From positions 22,676 to 86,675 of the forward strand of contig JAABQG010000004.1 of NCBI GenBank assembly GCA_011391595.1: a DNA stretch of 64,000 nt, read 5' to 3'. Under the pieces are notes generated by a model. The model did not search any database and was not told the DNA's origin. It saw only the letters and a list, made by a program, of their open reading frames with translations. Position 1 is the stretch's first letter. Each line of letters starts with the position of its first letter. Source of the DNA: Hydrogenophaga sp. GTDB taxonomy: Bacteria; Pseudomonadota; Gammaproteobacteria; Burkholderiales; Burkholderiaceae_C. Below are positions 8,982 to 16,807 of this stretch, piece after piece. The position numbers were made by a program, and so were the translations under genes.

Positions 8982-9746
8982 TCAGGCCTTGCTGAAATCG
9001 GGCTTGCGCTTTTCCATGAAGGCACCAAAGGCCTCGCGCGCTGCGGGCTCGCGCAGCATGCGTCCGAAGCTGGCGCCCTCCTCGGCCATCCGCGATGCGA
9101 CCTGGGGCGCCTGGCCCTGCTTCATGAGGCGCTTGGTCTCGATCAGCGAGCTCAGCGGCTTGAGGGCCAGCTTGCGCGCGGCACCTTGCGCCACCGCATT
9201 GACCTCCGTCGGCGGCACGATGCGGTTGACCAGGCCGACCTCGAGCGCCGCCTCGGCGAAGAAGGGCTCGCCCAGCAGCAAGGCCTCGGCGGCCCGGTGG
9301 TAACCGAACATCTGCGGCACCAGCAGGCTGGACGCCGCCTCCGGGCACAGCCCCAGGTTGACGAAAGGCATCGAGAACGCTGCGTTGTCGCCGGCGTAGA
9401 CCAGGTCGCAATGGAACAGCAGCGTGGTGCCCACCCCCACCGCGGGGCCGCACACGGCGGCAATCAGCGGCTTGGGGAAGCCAGCGATGCCGTGCAGGAA
9501 CCGGTACACGGGCGATTCGTGCGTGGCCGGCGGCTGGTTAAGGAAGTCGCCGATGTCGTTGCCGGCGCTGAACACCGTCTCGCTGCCCTGGAGCACCACC
9601 GCACGGATGGCGGCGTCGCCCGCGGCCTGCGTCAGCGCGTCGGCCAGCGCGGCGTACATGGCGGCGGTGATCGAGTTCTTCTTGTCCGGGCGGTTCAGCG
9701 TGAGGGTCATCACACCGGCCTCCACATGGTTCAGGATGTCGGTCAT
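8982..9746 (-). CDS. Enoyl-CoA hydratase/isomerase family protein
   Basis: A 254-aa crotonase-fold enzyme, predicted to hydrate or isomerise enoyl-CoA. The oxyanion-hole segments 'SAGNDIGDF' (near residue 65) and 'CGPAVGVGTTLLFHCDLVY' (near residue 107) are present. The Asp-rich 'AGNDI' and the later 'FVNLGLCPEAASSLLVPQ' are typical of ECI/ECH paralogues, so isomerase activity is as likely as hydratase. The ATG at 9746 has a GAGGAAAC Shine-Dalgarno; a frame extending upstream to 9860 is not supported by homology. Confidence 0.87.
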   Translation of the reverse strand: MTDILNHVEAGVMTLTLNRPDKKNSITAAMYAALADALTQAAGDAAIRAVVLQGSETVFSAGNDIGDFLNQPPATHESPVYRFLHGIAGFPKPLIAAVCGPAVGVGTTLLFHCDLVYAGDNAAFSMPFVNLGLCPEAASSLLVPQMFGYHRAAEALLLGEPFFAEAALEVGLVNRIVPPTEVNAVAQGAARKLALKPLSSLIETKRLMKQGQAPQVASRMAEEGASFGRMLREPAAREAFGAFMEKRKPDFSKA

Positions 9747-9774
9747 TCTTGTTTCCTCAGGTATCGGGTCGGGT

Positions 9775-10368
9775 TCAGTCCGTGAGCGCTTCACGCACAA
9801 AGTCGAGCCGGTCCTGGCCCCAGAACATGGTGTTGCCGACAAAGAAGGTCGGTGCGCCAAAGATGCCGCGCTCGACCGCCGCCTGGGTGACCGTCTTGAG
9901 CTCCTCCTTCACCGCCGCGTCCTGGGTCAGCGTCAGCATGGCTTGGGCATCGAATCCCGCCGCCCGCAGGACTTCCTCCACCGTCGCGGGGTCGTTCATG
10001 TTCCTGGCATCGACCCAGATCGACTTGAACATGGCCGCCACAAAGTCGCCAAAACGCGGGTCGTCGCGCATCTGCAGGCCCACCGCCGCGCGCATGAGGG
10101 TGAGGGTGTTGATCGGGAAAAACGGATTACTGTTGAGCGGCACGCCATAGCGCCTGGCAAAGCGAGCAAAGTCCTTGAAAACGTACTTGCCCTTGGCGGG
10201 CACCGTGACAGGAGAGTGGTTGCCCGTGGCCTGAAAGACACCGCCCAGCAACATCGGCCGCCAGACCACGCTGGCGCCGGTATCGGCGCAAAGCTGGGGC
10301 AACTGGGTCCAGGCCAGGTAAGCCGCAGGGCTGCCAAAGTCGAACCAGAAGTCAAAGGTCTTTGCCAT
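9775..10368 (-). CDS. 2-hydroxychromene-2-carboxylate isomerase-like DsbA-family protein
   Basis: A 197-aa protein of the kappa-GST/DsbA thioredoxin-like superfamily. It opens 'FDFWFDFGSPAAYLAW', with the Ser after Gly that replaces the redox Cys in HCCA isomerases, and ends 'GIFGAPTFFVGNTMFWGQDRL', the signature cis-Pro region 'APTFFV'. Family members isomerise 2-hydroxychromene-2-carboxylate in naphthalene-type pathways, but many homologues in acyl-CoA clusters have unknown substrates. Its ATG overlaps the SDR stop by one base (TGATG), so the two are coupled. Confidence 0.85.
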   Translation of the reverse strand: MAKTFDFWFDFGSPAAYLAWTQLPQLCADTGASVVWRPMLLGGVFQATGNHSPVTVPAKGKYVFKDFARFARRYGVPLNSNPFFPINTLTLMRAAVGLQMRDDPRFGDFVAAMFKSIWVDARNMNDPATVEEVLRAAGFDAQAMLTLTQDAAVKEELKTVTQAAVERGIFGAPTFFVGNTMFWGQDRLDFVREALTD

Positions 10369-11102
10369 CAGAATTTCTCCATATAGGGCCGCAGGTCCAG
10401 CTCGTGTGTCCAGGCGTCGCGCGGTTGCGCGTGCAGCATCCAGTAAGCGTCAGCGATGTGGTCGGGGTTCAGGATGCCGTCCTGATCCTTCAGCGCATAA
10501 CGCTCTGGGAAGTTGTCGCGAATGAACGCCGTGTCGATCGCGCCGTCGACGATGGCATGGGCCACGTGGATGCCGCGGGGCCCGAGTTCGCGCGCCATGC
10601 TCTGCGCCAGCGCGCGCAAGGCATGTTTGGCGCCGGCAAACGCCGCAAAGCCCGCGCCCCCACGCAGCGAGGCCGTGGCGCCGGTGAAGAGGATGGTCTG
10701 GCGCCGTTGCGGCCCCGCGCGCGCCACCATGCGCCGGGCCACCTCGCGGCCGTTGAGGAAGCCGCCGAAGCAGGCCATCTCCCAGATCTTGAAATACTTG
10801 CGCGCGGTCTCGTCCAGCACGCTCGACGGCGCGTTGGCGCCGATGTTGAACACCAGGACCTCGATCGGGCCGATGGTGGATTCAATGTGTTCGACGAGCG
10901 CAATGACTTCATCCTCCTTGCGCGCATCGCTGCCGAAGGGCACGGCACGGCCGCCGGCCGCCTCGATCTGAGCCACCAACGGCACCAGGCTGGCCACGTC
11001 GCGCCGCGTCACGCACGCGGTGTAGCCCTCGCGGGCAAAGCGCCGGGCGATGGCGCCGCCAGTGGCATCCCCCGCGCCGACAACCAGTGCGACAGGTGAC
11101 AT
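10368..11102 (-). CDS. Short-chain dehydrogenase/reductase (SDR) family oxidoreductase
   Basis: A 244-aa NAD(P)-dependent SDR. It opens 'ALVVGAGDATGGAIARRF', a TGxxxGxG-like nucleotide site in which GAGDATG replaces the classic motif. An 'NIGA' equivalent of NNAG is present, but the active-site stretch reads 'FTGATASLRGGAGFAAFAGAKHAL': the usual Tyr of YxxxK is replaced by Phe (FAGAK). This suggests altered or absent oxidoreductase chemistry. The ATG at 11102 is chosen because it begins the Rossmann fold. It overlaps the isomerase-like gene by one base. Confidence 0.85.
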   Translation of the reverse strand: MSPVALVVGAGDATGGAIARRFAREGYTACVTRRDVASLVPLVAQIEAAGGRAVPFGSDARKEDEVIALVEHIESTIGPIEVLVFNIGANAPSSVLDETARKYFKIWEMACFGGFLNGREVARRMVARAGPQRRQTILFTGATASLRGGAGFAAFAGAKHALRALAQSMARELGPRGIHVAHAIVDGAIDTAFIRDNFPERYALKDQDGILNPDHIADAYWMLHAQPRDAWTHELDLRPYMEKF

Positions 11103-11115
11103 GATCAAGCCTCCG

Positions 11116-11187
11116 CCGGGCCGCCCCAAGGTGGCTTGGGCCCCCTCGGGGGGCAGCGACGACACGACCGTGCGAAGCGTGGGGACA
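11116..11187 (+). repeat. Intergenic GC-rich repeat, copy B
   Basis: Second copy of the element seen at 1992-2060. The core at 11139-11159 differs by one base from copy A, and both flanks (GCCGCC..CAAG and AAGCGTGGGGAC) are conserved. Here it separates the SDR gene from the thioesterase gene, both on the minus strand. Confidence 0.7.
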
Positions 11188-11192
11188 TGTTC

Positions 11193-12062
11193 CTATTCTT
11201 TGAAGTACACGATCTGGTGCGTGGTGGCCAGCAGGTCGCCGGCCTCGTTCCAGAGCTCGGCGCTCTGGTCGAAGAAGCCGTTGAAGAAGGACTGCGCGCG
11301 GGCCTGCCCGAGCAGGTAGCCTTCCCCGGTGGCAGCAAGTTCGGCCGTGCCGGCATGGAAATACACCGTCATGGACACCGTGCCCACCGGTGTCATCAGG
11401 GCACGGCGGCGCCAGACGCGCGGGTAGAACACGTCGGCCAGCGCGGTCAGGCTGGCGAAATCGAGAGGCCGTGGCGGGTCGTCACGCATCCACAGCTGGC
11501 TCACGCTGTCGGCCTCGGCGCCGTTCCAGTCGGCCGGGATTTCCCCGGAACACGGCCGCATGTCGTAGCGCTGCATCCAGGCCACGCGCGCGGGCCGGCT
11601 GACGCGCTTGATGTCGGCAGGCGCGGCCACGACGGGCATGACCGCGTCGGCCGCGCTCCAGGTCGTGCGCCGCACCGCCGTTACTGCCGTGGCGGTCAGC
11701 ACCACCGACTCGACGCCCGCGCTGTCCGTCTGCGAAATGCGCACGACCCAGTGTTGGGTCGAGCGGTTGGTGCGCACCGGCTGCGACGTGACGCGAAACG
11801 CGCCGTCCGCCAGAGCGGCTGCGAAGTTGACCGTGAACGACACCGGCTCGCCGAGGCGCTCCGGGTGCAACAGGATGGATTGCAGGCCCTGCGCCGCCGT
11901 GATGCCACCAAACGGGCCGACCATGTTGGCGTAGGCCGCATGGGTCTGTCCCTGCCAGTGACGGGTGGACTCGCGGCCATGCTCATGCACTGTCACCGTG
12001 ACAGGCGTCAGCGCCACGGCCTGATCAAAGGCGTGCGCGCCGGATACAGCGATCTTGCTCAA
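11193..12062 (-). CDS. Acyl-CoA thioesterase (TesB-like double hotdog)
   Basis: A 289-aa protein with two hotdog repeats, as in TesB/ACOT8-type enzymes. The N-terminal half contains 'AAYANMVGPFGGITAAQGLQS' (hotdog 1), and the C-terminal half 'LWMRDDPPRPLDFASLTALAD' and 'PVGTVSMTVYFH' (hotdog 2). A TTG start at 12062 is chosen because AAGGAG lies 8 bases upstream and no ATG exists near the domain start; the only earlier ATG is implausibly far upstream, inside the thiolase gene. It probably trims acyl-CoA pools produced by the surrounding beta-oxidation genes. Confidence 0.84.
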   Translation of the reverse strand: MSKIAVSGAHAFDQAVALTPVTVTVHEHGRESTRHWQGQTHAAYANMVGPFGGITAAQGLQSILLHPERLGEPVSFTVNFAAALADGAFRVTSQPVRTNRSTQHWVVRISQTDSAGVESVVLTATAVTAVRRTTWSAADAVMPVVAAPADIKRVSRPARVAWMQRYDMRPCSGEIPADWNGAEADSVSQLWMRDDPPRPLDFASLTALADVFYPRVWRRRALMTPVGTVSMTVYFHAGTAELAATGEGYLLGQARAQSFFNGFFDQSAELWNEAGDLLATTHQIVYFKE

Positions 12063-12106
12063 AAAAGGACTCCTTCTGAAGGCAAGGTCCGCGCCTGACC
12101 GCGGTG

Positions 12107-13315
12107 TCAGACGCGTTCGAAAATCCCTGCAGCGCCTTGCCCCATGCCCACGCACATCGTGACCATGCCGTAGCGCTTATTGTGCCGCTGCAAGGCATGC
12201 ACCACTGTCGCAGAACGGATAGCGCCAGTCGCCCCCAGCGGGTGCCCCAGTGCAATCGCGCCGCCCATCGGGTTGACCTTCGCCGGGTCCAGGCCCAGGG
12301 TGTTCATCACGGCCAGCGACTGCGCCGCGAAGGCTTCGTTCAGCTCGAACCAGTCGATCTCATCCTGCTTCAGCCCGGCGTAACGCAAGGCCGCCGGAAT
12401 CGCCTCAATCGGGCCAATGCCCATGATGTGTGGCGGCACGCCACGGCTGGCGTAGCTGACAAAACGCGCCAGCGGCTTGAGGCCGAAGCGCTTGACGGCC
12501 GCCTCGCTGGCCAAGATCAGCGCACCGGCGCCATCCGAGGTCTGCGAGCTGTTGCCCGCCGTGACCGATCCGCGGGCGGCGAACACCGTGCGCAATTTGG
12601 CCAGGCCTTCCAGCGTGGTGTCCGGACGCGCGCCCTCGTCCAGGGCCACGGTGCGGGAGGTCGCTGTCACTTCGGCCGTTTCCAGATTGACGGTTCGCTC
12701 GGTCACCTCCACAGGGGTGATCTCGGCGGTGAATTCGCCTGCCTTCATCGCGGCTACCGCGCGGCGGTGCGATTCCACGGCAAACGCGTCCTGCGCATCG
12801 CGCGAGACTTTCCATTGCCGAGCGACCTTTTCGGCCGTCAGACCCATGCCATACGCAATGCCATAGTTCTCCACATCGTCGGTGTTCGCAAAGATGGCGG
12901 GCGAGAGGCTGGGCGAGTTGCCCATCATCGGCACCATGCTCATGCTCTCGACGCCGGCAGCAATCATGACCTCGGCCTCGCCCACGCGGATGCGGTCAGC
13001 CGCCATCTGCACCGCCGACAGGCCAGAGGCGCAAAAGCGGTTGACCGTGATGCCGCCCACGGTGTTGGGCAGGCCGGCCAGGATGGCGCCGATGCGCGCC
13101 ACGTTCAGGCCTTGCTGCGCCTCCGGAATGGCGCAACCGCAGATCACATCCTCGATACTCTTCGGATCGAGGCCCGGCACCTGCGCCAGCGCGGCACGCA
13201 AGGCCGAGGCCAGCAGGTCGTCTGGGCGGGTGTTGCGAAAGTAGCCTTTGTGCGAACGCCCGATCGGCGTGCGGGTGGCGGCAACGATATAGGCTTCCTG
13301 GACTTGTTTGCTCAT
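12107..13315 (-). CDS. fadA: Acetyl-CoA C-acyltransferase (3-ketoacyl-CoA thiolase)
   Basis: A 402-aa thiolase performing the last beta-oxidation step: 3-ketoacyl-CoA plus CoA gives acetyl-CoA plus shortened acyl-CoA. The nucleophilic Cys lies in 'NRFCASGLSAVQMAA' (near residue 93), the active His in 'GGAIALGHPLGATGAI' (near residue 357), and the second catalytic Cys in 'MVTMCVGMGQGAAGIFE' at the C terminus. It is full length. It lies in a minus-strand run with a DUF4442 protein and a FadB-like enzyme, giving a classic fadB/fadA pair with a small gene between. Confidence 0.93.
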   Translation of the reverse strand: MSKQVQEAYIVAATRTPIGRSHKGYFRNTRPDDLLASALRAALAQVPGLDPKSIEDVICGCAIPEAQQGLNVARIGAILAGLPNTVGGITVNRFCASGLSAVQMAADRIRVGEAEVMIAAGVESMSMVPMMGNSPSLSPAIFANTDDVENYGIAYGMGLTAEKVARQWKVSRDAQDAFAVESHRRAVAAMKAGEFTAEITPVEVTERTVNLETAEVTATSRTVALDEGARPDTTLEGLAKLRTVFAARGSVTAGNSSQTSDGAGALILASEAAVKRFGLKPLARFVSYASRGVPPHIMGIGPIEAIPAALRYAGLKQDEIDWFELNEAFAAQSLAVMNTLGLDPAKVNPMGGAIALGHPLGATGAIRSATVVHALQRHNKRYGMVTMCVGMGQGAAGIFERV

Positions 13316-13338
13316 GGTTTTTTCCTCTTGCGCCGGAT

Positions 13339-13842
13339 TCAGCGCTTGCGCGGGCCGGAAGGAATCCAGGCCCAGATAAATTCACACTCGACCGGGTTGA
13401 CGCCGGCATCATCGGTCACGACCACCGACACACTCAGCTCGCCCTTATCGCTGGCCTGCATCGCCACCTGCTGGTCCGGCGTCAACTCCGCCACCGCCCG
13501 CAGCGAGCCTGTGGCGCGCTTGCGAAACGCCATCTTCAGTTCCTTAGCCACGGGCACACAGTCGTCGCGCACATTCATGCCCACGACCATCCCCGTCGCC
13601 GTCTCGGCCAGCAGGTTCATGGCCGAGGCGTGCACGCCCTGCAGGTGGTTTTGCACGCGGGGCTGGTTGGCGATCGCCACCTCGACGCGCTGCGGCGTCA
13701 TTTCGACGAAGTTCAGCCTGGCCGTCCCGGTGAAGGGCACGGCGCGGCGCAGCACCAGGTTGCGCACCCAGGGCCGCAGAAAACCCGGCACCTCGGACAG
13801 CCTGCCGAGCTGACGTTGCATGCGGTTGGGAGAATGGTCCAT
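13339..13842 (-). CDS. DUF4442 hotdog-fold protein (putative thioesterase)
   Basis: A 167-aa protein of the DUF4442/YiiD-C hotdog group. Visible family features include the 'NLLAETATGMVVG' central helix following 'NHLQGVHASA', and 'KELKMAFRKRATGSLRA' leading into the last strands. These proteins are presumed acyl-CoA thioesterases. It lies 36 bases downstream of the FadB-like gene and 23 bases upstream of the thiolase, so the three are probably co-transcribed, and a role in removing stalled acyl-CoA is plausible. Confidence 0.82.
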   Translation of the reverse strand: MDHSPNRMQRQLGRLSEVPGFLRPWVRNLVLRRAVPFTGTARLNFVEMTPQRVEVAIANQPRVQNHLQGVHASAMNLLAETATGMVVGMNVRDDCVPVAKELKMAFRKRATGSLRAVAELTPDQQVAMQASDKGELSVSVVVTDDAGVNPVECEFIWAWIPSGPRKR

Positions 13843-13878
13843 TTGATCAGTTGGGGACAGAGCTGGCCCACACGGTCG

Positions 13879-16278
13879 TTAGTTACGAACCGGCTTCCCG
13901 GTGGACAACATACCCATGATGCGTTCCTGTGTCTTGGGATGCTCCAGCAACGAGCAGAACGCGCGGCGCTCCAGCGTCATCAGATATTCCTCGTTCACCA
14001 GCGTGCCGGCCTCCACGTCGCCGCCGGTCACCACGTTGGCGATCAGGCTGGCAATGTGGAAATCGTGCTGGCTAATGAAGCCACCGTCGCGCATGTTGAC
14101 CAGTGAGCCCAGGATGGTGGCTTTCCCGCTGCGGCCGGCCACCGGGAACTGGCGCTTGTGCGGCGCGCGATAGCCGCCCTGATACAAGGCCTTCGCCTCG
14201 TTGAGCGCCACGAACAGCAGTTCGTCCTTATGAGGCACGATCACGTCGCTGTCCATCAGATAGCCGAGCTTGCGCGATTCCAGCGCGCTGGTGCCCACCT
14301 TGGCCATCGCGGCGGCGGTGAAGCCTTCGGTCAAGAAGGGCAGCAGGTCCTTGCCGGTGCTGCTGGCCGCATTCTCGGCAGCGCGCCGGGCAATGTAGGT
14401 CAGGCCGCCGGCGCCGGGCACCAGGCCCACGCCCACTTCCACCAGACCGACGTAACTCTCCATGTGCACCACGCGGCGGGCCGAGTGCACCGCCATTTCG
14501 CAGCCGCCACCCAGGGCCAGCCCGCGCACCGCCGAAACCACCGGCACGTTCGCGTAGCGCAGCCGGCGCATGACGCGCTGCAGTTCGGCCACGGCCTCGT
14601 CGATCGCGGCGGCCCCGCCCATCATGAAGCCGGGCAGCATGGCCTGCAGATCGGCGCCAGCGCTGAAGGGCTCGTCGCCGGACCAGATCACCACGCCCTG
14701 GTAGCTCTTTTCGGCCAGCTCAACCGCCATTTCCAGGCCCGCTGTCACTTCCATGCTGATCGCGTGCATCTTGGTCTTGATGCTGGCAATGACGATGGCG
14801 TCGTCCAGCGTCCACAGGCGGATCGCATCGTCTTCGAACAGCGTCGTGCCGGCCGTGCGGAAGTCGGGCAGGGTCTCACCGCGCAGCGCCTCTGGGAAAT
14901 GCTGGCGCGCATAGACGGGGAGCGCGCGGCGCGCCACGAATTCACCTTTCGACGCGCTCCATGAGCCCTTGGCGGTGTGCACGCCAGCGGCCTCGGCCAC
15001 CGGGCCCTTGAACACCCATGCGGGCAGCGGCGTGTTGCACAGCGCCTTGCCGGCGTCGATGTCTTCCTGCACCATCGTCGCCACGTCGAGCCAGCCGGCT
15101 TCCTGCCACAGTTCGAACGGACCCTGCTGCATGCCGAAACCCCAGCGCATCGCCTGGTCCACATCGCGCGCGTTGTCGGCGATCGTGCCCAGATGCACCG
15201 CGGCATAGTGGAAGCCGTTGCGCAGGATGGCCCAGAGGAACTGGCCCTGCGGGCCTTCGCTGTTGCGCAACAGGCGCAGGCGCTCGCCAGCCGGCTTCTT
15301 CAGCATACGGCCGTACACCTCATCGGCCTTGGCGCCGCCCGGCACGTATTCCTCGCTGTCCAGTTCGAAGCGCAGCACGTCGCGCCCGACCTTCTTGTAA
15401 AAGCCAGCCTTGGTCTTCTGGCCCAGGTTGCCGAGTTCCAGCAGCTTCTTGAGCACGGCGGGCGTGCCGAAGCTGCCATAGAAAGGATCGGTCTCCAACG
15501 TCAGGTTGTCCTGCAAGGTCTTGATCACGTGCGTCAGCGTGTCCAGGCCCACCACGTCGGCGGTGCGGAAGGTGCCCGAACTGGCGCGGCCGAGCTTCTT
15601 GCCGGTCAGGTCGTCGACCACATCCCAGGTCAGTCCGAAATTCTCGACCTCCTTCATTGTGGCCAGCATGCCGGCGATGCCGACGCGGTTGGCCACGAAG
15701 TTCGGCGTGTCGTGCGCGCGCACCACGCCCTTGCCCAGGCCGCTGGTCACAAAGGTTTCCAGGTCGTCCAGGATCTGCGGATCGGTGGTGGGGGTGTTGA
15801 TCAGCTCCACCAGCGTCATGTAGCGCGGCGGGTTGAAGAAGTGGATGCCGCAAAAGCGCGGCTTGAATGCCTCGGGCAGCGCCTCGCTGAGCGCCGTGAT
15901 CGACAGGCCCGAAGTGTTGGACGCGACGATCGCGTGTGGCGCAACGAAGGGCGCGATCTTCTGGTACAGGTCGCGCTTCCAGTCCATTCGCTCGGCGATG
16001 GCTTCAATGATGAGGTCGCAGTCAAGCAACTGCGCCATGTGCTCCTCATAGTTGGCCTGGCCGATCAGCACGGCGTCATCGGCCACGCCCAGCGGCGAGG
16101 GCTTGAGTTTTTTCAGCCCTTCGATGGCGCGGGTGACGATGCCATTTTTCGGGCCCTCCTTGGCAGGCAGATCGAACAGGACCACCTGCACCTTGACGTT
16201 GGCCATGTGCGCGGCAATCTGCGCACCCATCACGCCTGCGCCGAGCACGGCGACTTTGCGAACTTGGAATCTCGACAT
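13879..16278 (-). CDS. fadB: 3-hydroxyacyl-CoA dehydrogenase / enoyl-CoA hydratase multifunctional enzyme
   Basis: A 799-aa beta-oxidation enzyme with the dehydrogenase first and hydratase last, the order found in many Burkholderiales (FadN-like) and opposite to E. coli FadB. The NAD site 'AVLGAGVMGAQIAAH' is at residues 9-23, with 'IEAIAERMDWK' and catalytic His region 'GIHFFNPPRYMTLVE' near residue 145. The crotonase domain from about residue 490 has 'PFSAGADLQAML' and 'RGLALGGGCEMAVHS'. It converts enoyl-CoA to 3-ketoacyl-CoA for the downstream thiolase. Confidence 0.93.
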   Translation of the reverse strand: MSRFQVRKVAVLGAGVMGAQIAAHMANVKVQVVLFDLPAKEGPKNGIVTRAIEGLKKLKPSPLGVADDAVLIGQANYEEHMAQLLDCDLIIEAIAERMDWKRDLYQKIAPFVAPHAIVASNTSGLSITALSEALPEAFKPRFCGIHFFNPPRYMTLVELINTPTTDPQILDDLETFVTSGLGKGVVRAHDTPNFVANRVGIAGMLATMKEVENFGLTWDVVDDLTGKKLGRASSGTFRTADVVGLDTLTHVIKTLQDNLTLETDPFYGSFGTPAVLKKLLELGNLGQKTKAGFYKKVGRDVLRFELDSEEYVPGGAKADEVYGRMLKKPAGERLRLLRNSEGPQGQFLWAILRNGFHYAAVHLGTIADNARDVDQAMRWGFGMQQGPFELWQEAGWLDVATMVQEDIDAGKALCNTPLPAWVFKGPVAEAAGVHTAKGSWSASKGEFVARRALPVYARQHFPEALRGETLPDFRTAGTTLFEDDAIRLWTLDDAIVIASIKTKMHAISMEVTAGLEMAVELAEKSYQGVVIWSGDEPFSAGADLQAMLPGFMMGGAAAIDEAVAELQRVMRRLRYANVPVVSAVRGLALGGGCEMAVHSARRVVHMESYVGLVEVGVGLVPGAGGLTYIARRAAENAASSTGKDLLPFLTEGFTAAAMAKVGTSALESRKLGYLMDSDVIVPHKDELLFVALNEAKALYQGGYRAPHKRQFPVAGRSGKATILGSLVNMRDGGFISQHDFHIASLIANVVTGGDVEAGTLVNEEYLMTLERRAFCSLLEHPKTQERIMGMLSTGKPVRN

Positions 16279-16294
16279 TCACTTTTCTCCGTTT

Positions 16295-16315
16295 CCCCTT
16301 CCCGGCGGGAAGGGG
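16295..16315. other. Perfect hairpin upstream of the fadB-like gene
   Basis: CCCCTTCCC (16295-16303), loop GGC, GGGAAGGGG (16307-16315): a 9-bp perfect stem just before the Shine-Dalgarno of the 799-aa gene on the minus strand. No T-run follows. It could be a REP-like unit or a translational control structure. Confidence 0.45.
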
Positions 16316-16325
16316 CCCTACACAC

Positions 16326-16763
16326 TTACTCCACGCGCAACCAGACCTGGGTGCGATAGAACGGTCCGATGTAGCCGCGCATCTCCAGTTTCTTGCCGCC
16401 ATCGACAGGCTTGAGCCGCGCCTTGTAGACCTTGCCGTTGTTCGGGTCGAGGATGTCGCCCCCGTCCCAGATGCCCTTGTCGTCGGCGCTGGCCTTGATG
16501 TTGCGGATGATGGTCATGCCCAGCACCGGCTTGTCCTTGCGCTCGTCGGTGCACTTTTCGCAGACATCGTCGAGCTTGGTCGTCGGGTCCAGAAACTTGT
16601 CGACCGTGCCGCTGAAAACCCCATTGACGTCCTTGATGCGGACCAGGGACTTCTCCTTCTTGGTCTCGTCGTCGATCGTCTTCCACAAGCCCGCAGGCGA
16701 CATCTGGGCGAAGGCGGATGCCGATGTTGCTACAAACAAGATAGCTGCCAATGACCTTTTCAT
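16326..16763 (-). CDS. DUF2147-domain secreted protein
   Basis: A 145-aa protein with a signal peptide (MKRS, hydrophobic core, cleavage after AFA near residue 19), so periplasmic. The mature part matches the DUF2147 lipocalin-like layout: 'SPAGLWKTIDDETKKEKSLV', then 'GKVYKARLKPVDGGKKLEM' and 'RGYIG'. Two Cys ('CEKC') could form a disulfide or metal site. The biochemical role of the family is unknown. It is embedded between an acyl-CoA dehydrogenase and the fadB-like gene on the same strand, which hints at a membrane-lipid or envelope link. Confidence 0.83.
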   Translation of the reverse strand: MKRSLAAILFVATSASAFAQMSPAGLWKTIDDETKKEKSLVRIKDVNGVFSGTVDKFLDPTTKLDDVCEKCTDERKDKPVLGMTIIRNIKASADDKGIWDGGDILDPNNGKVYKARLKPVDGGKKLEMRGYIGPFYRTQVWLRVE

Positions 16764-16807
16764 GATGGTTTATCCTCGATTTTGTTAGATGTTTCGTGCT
16801 ATCGCAC

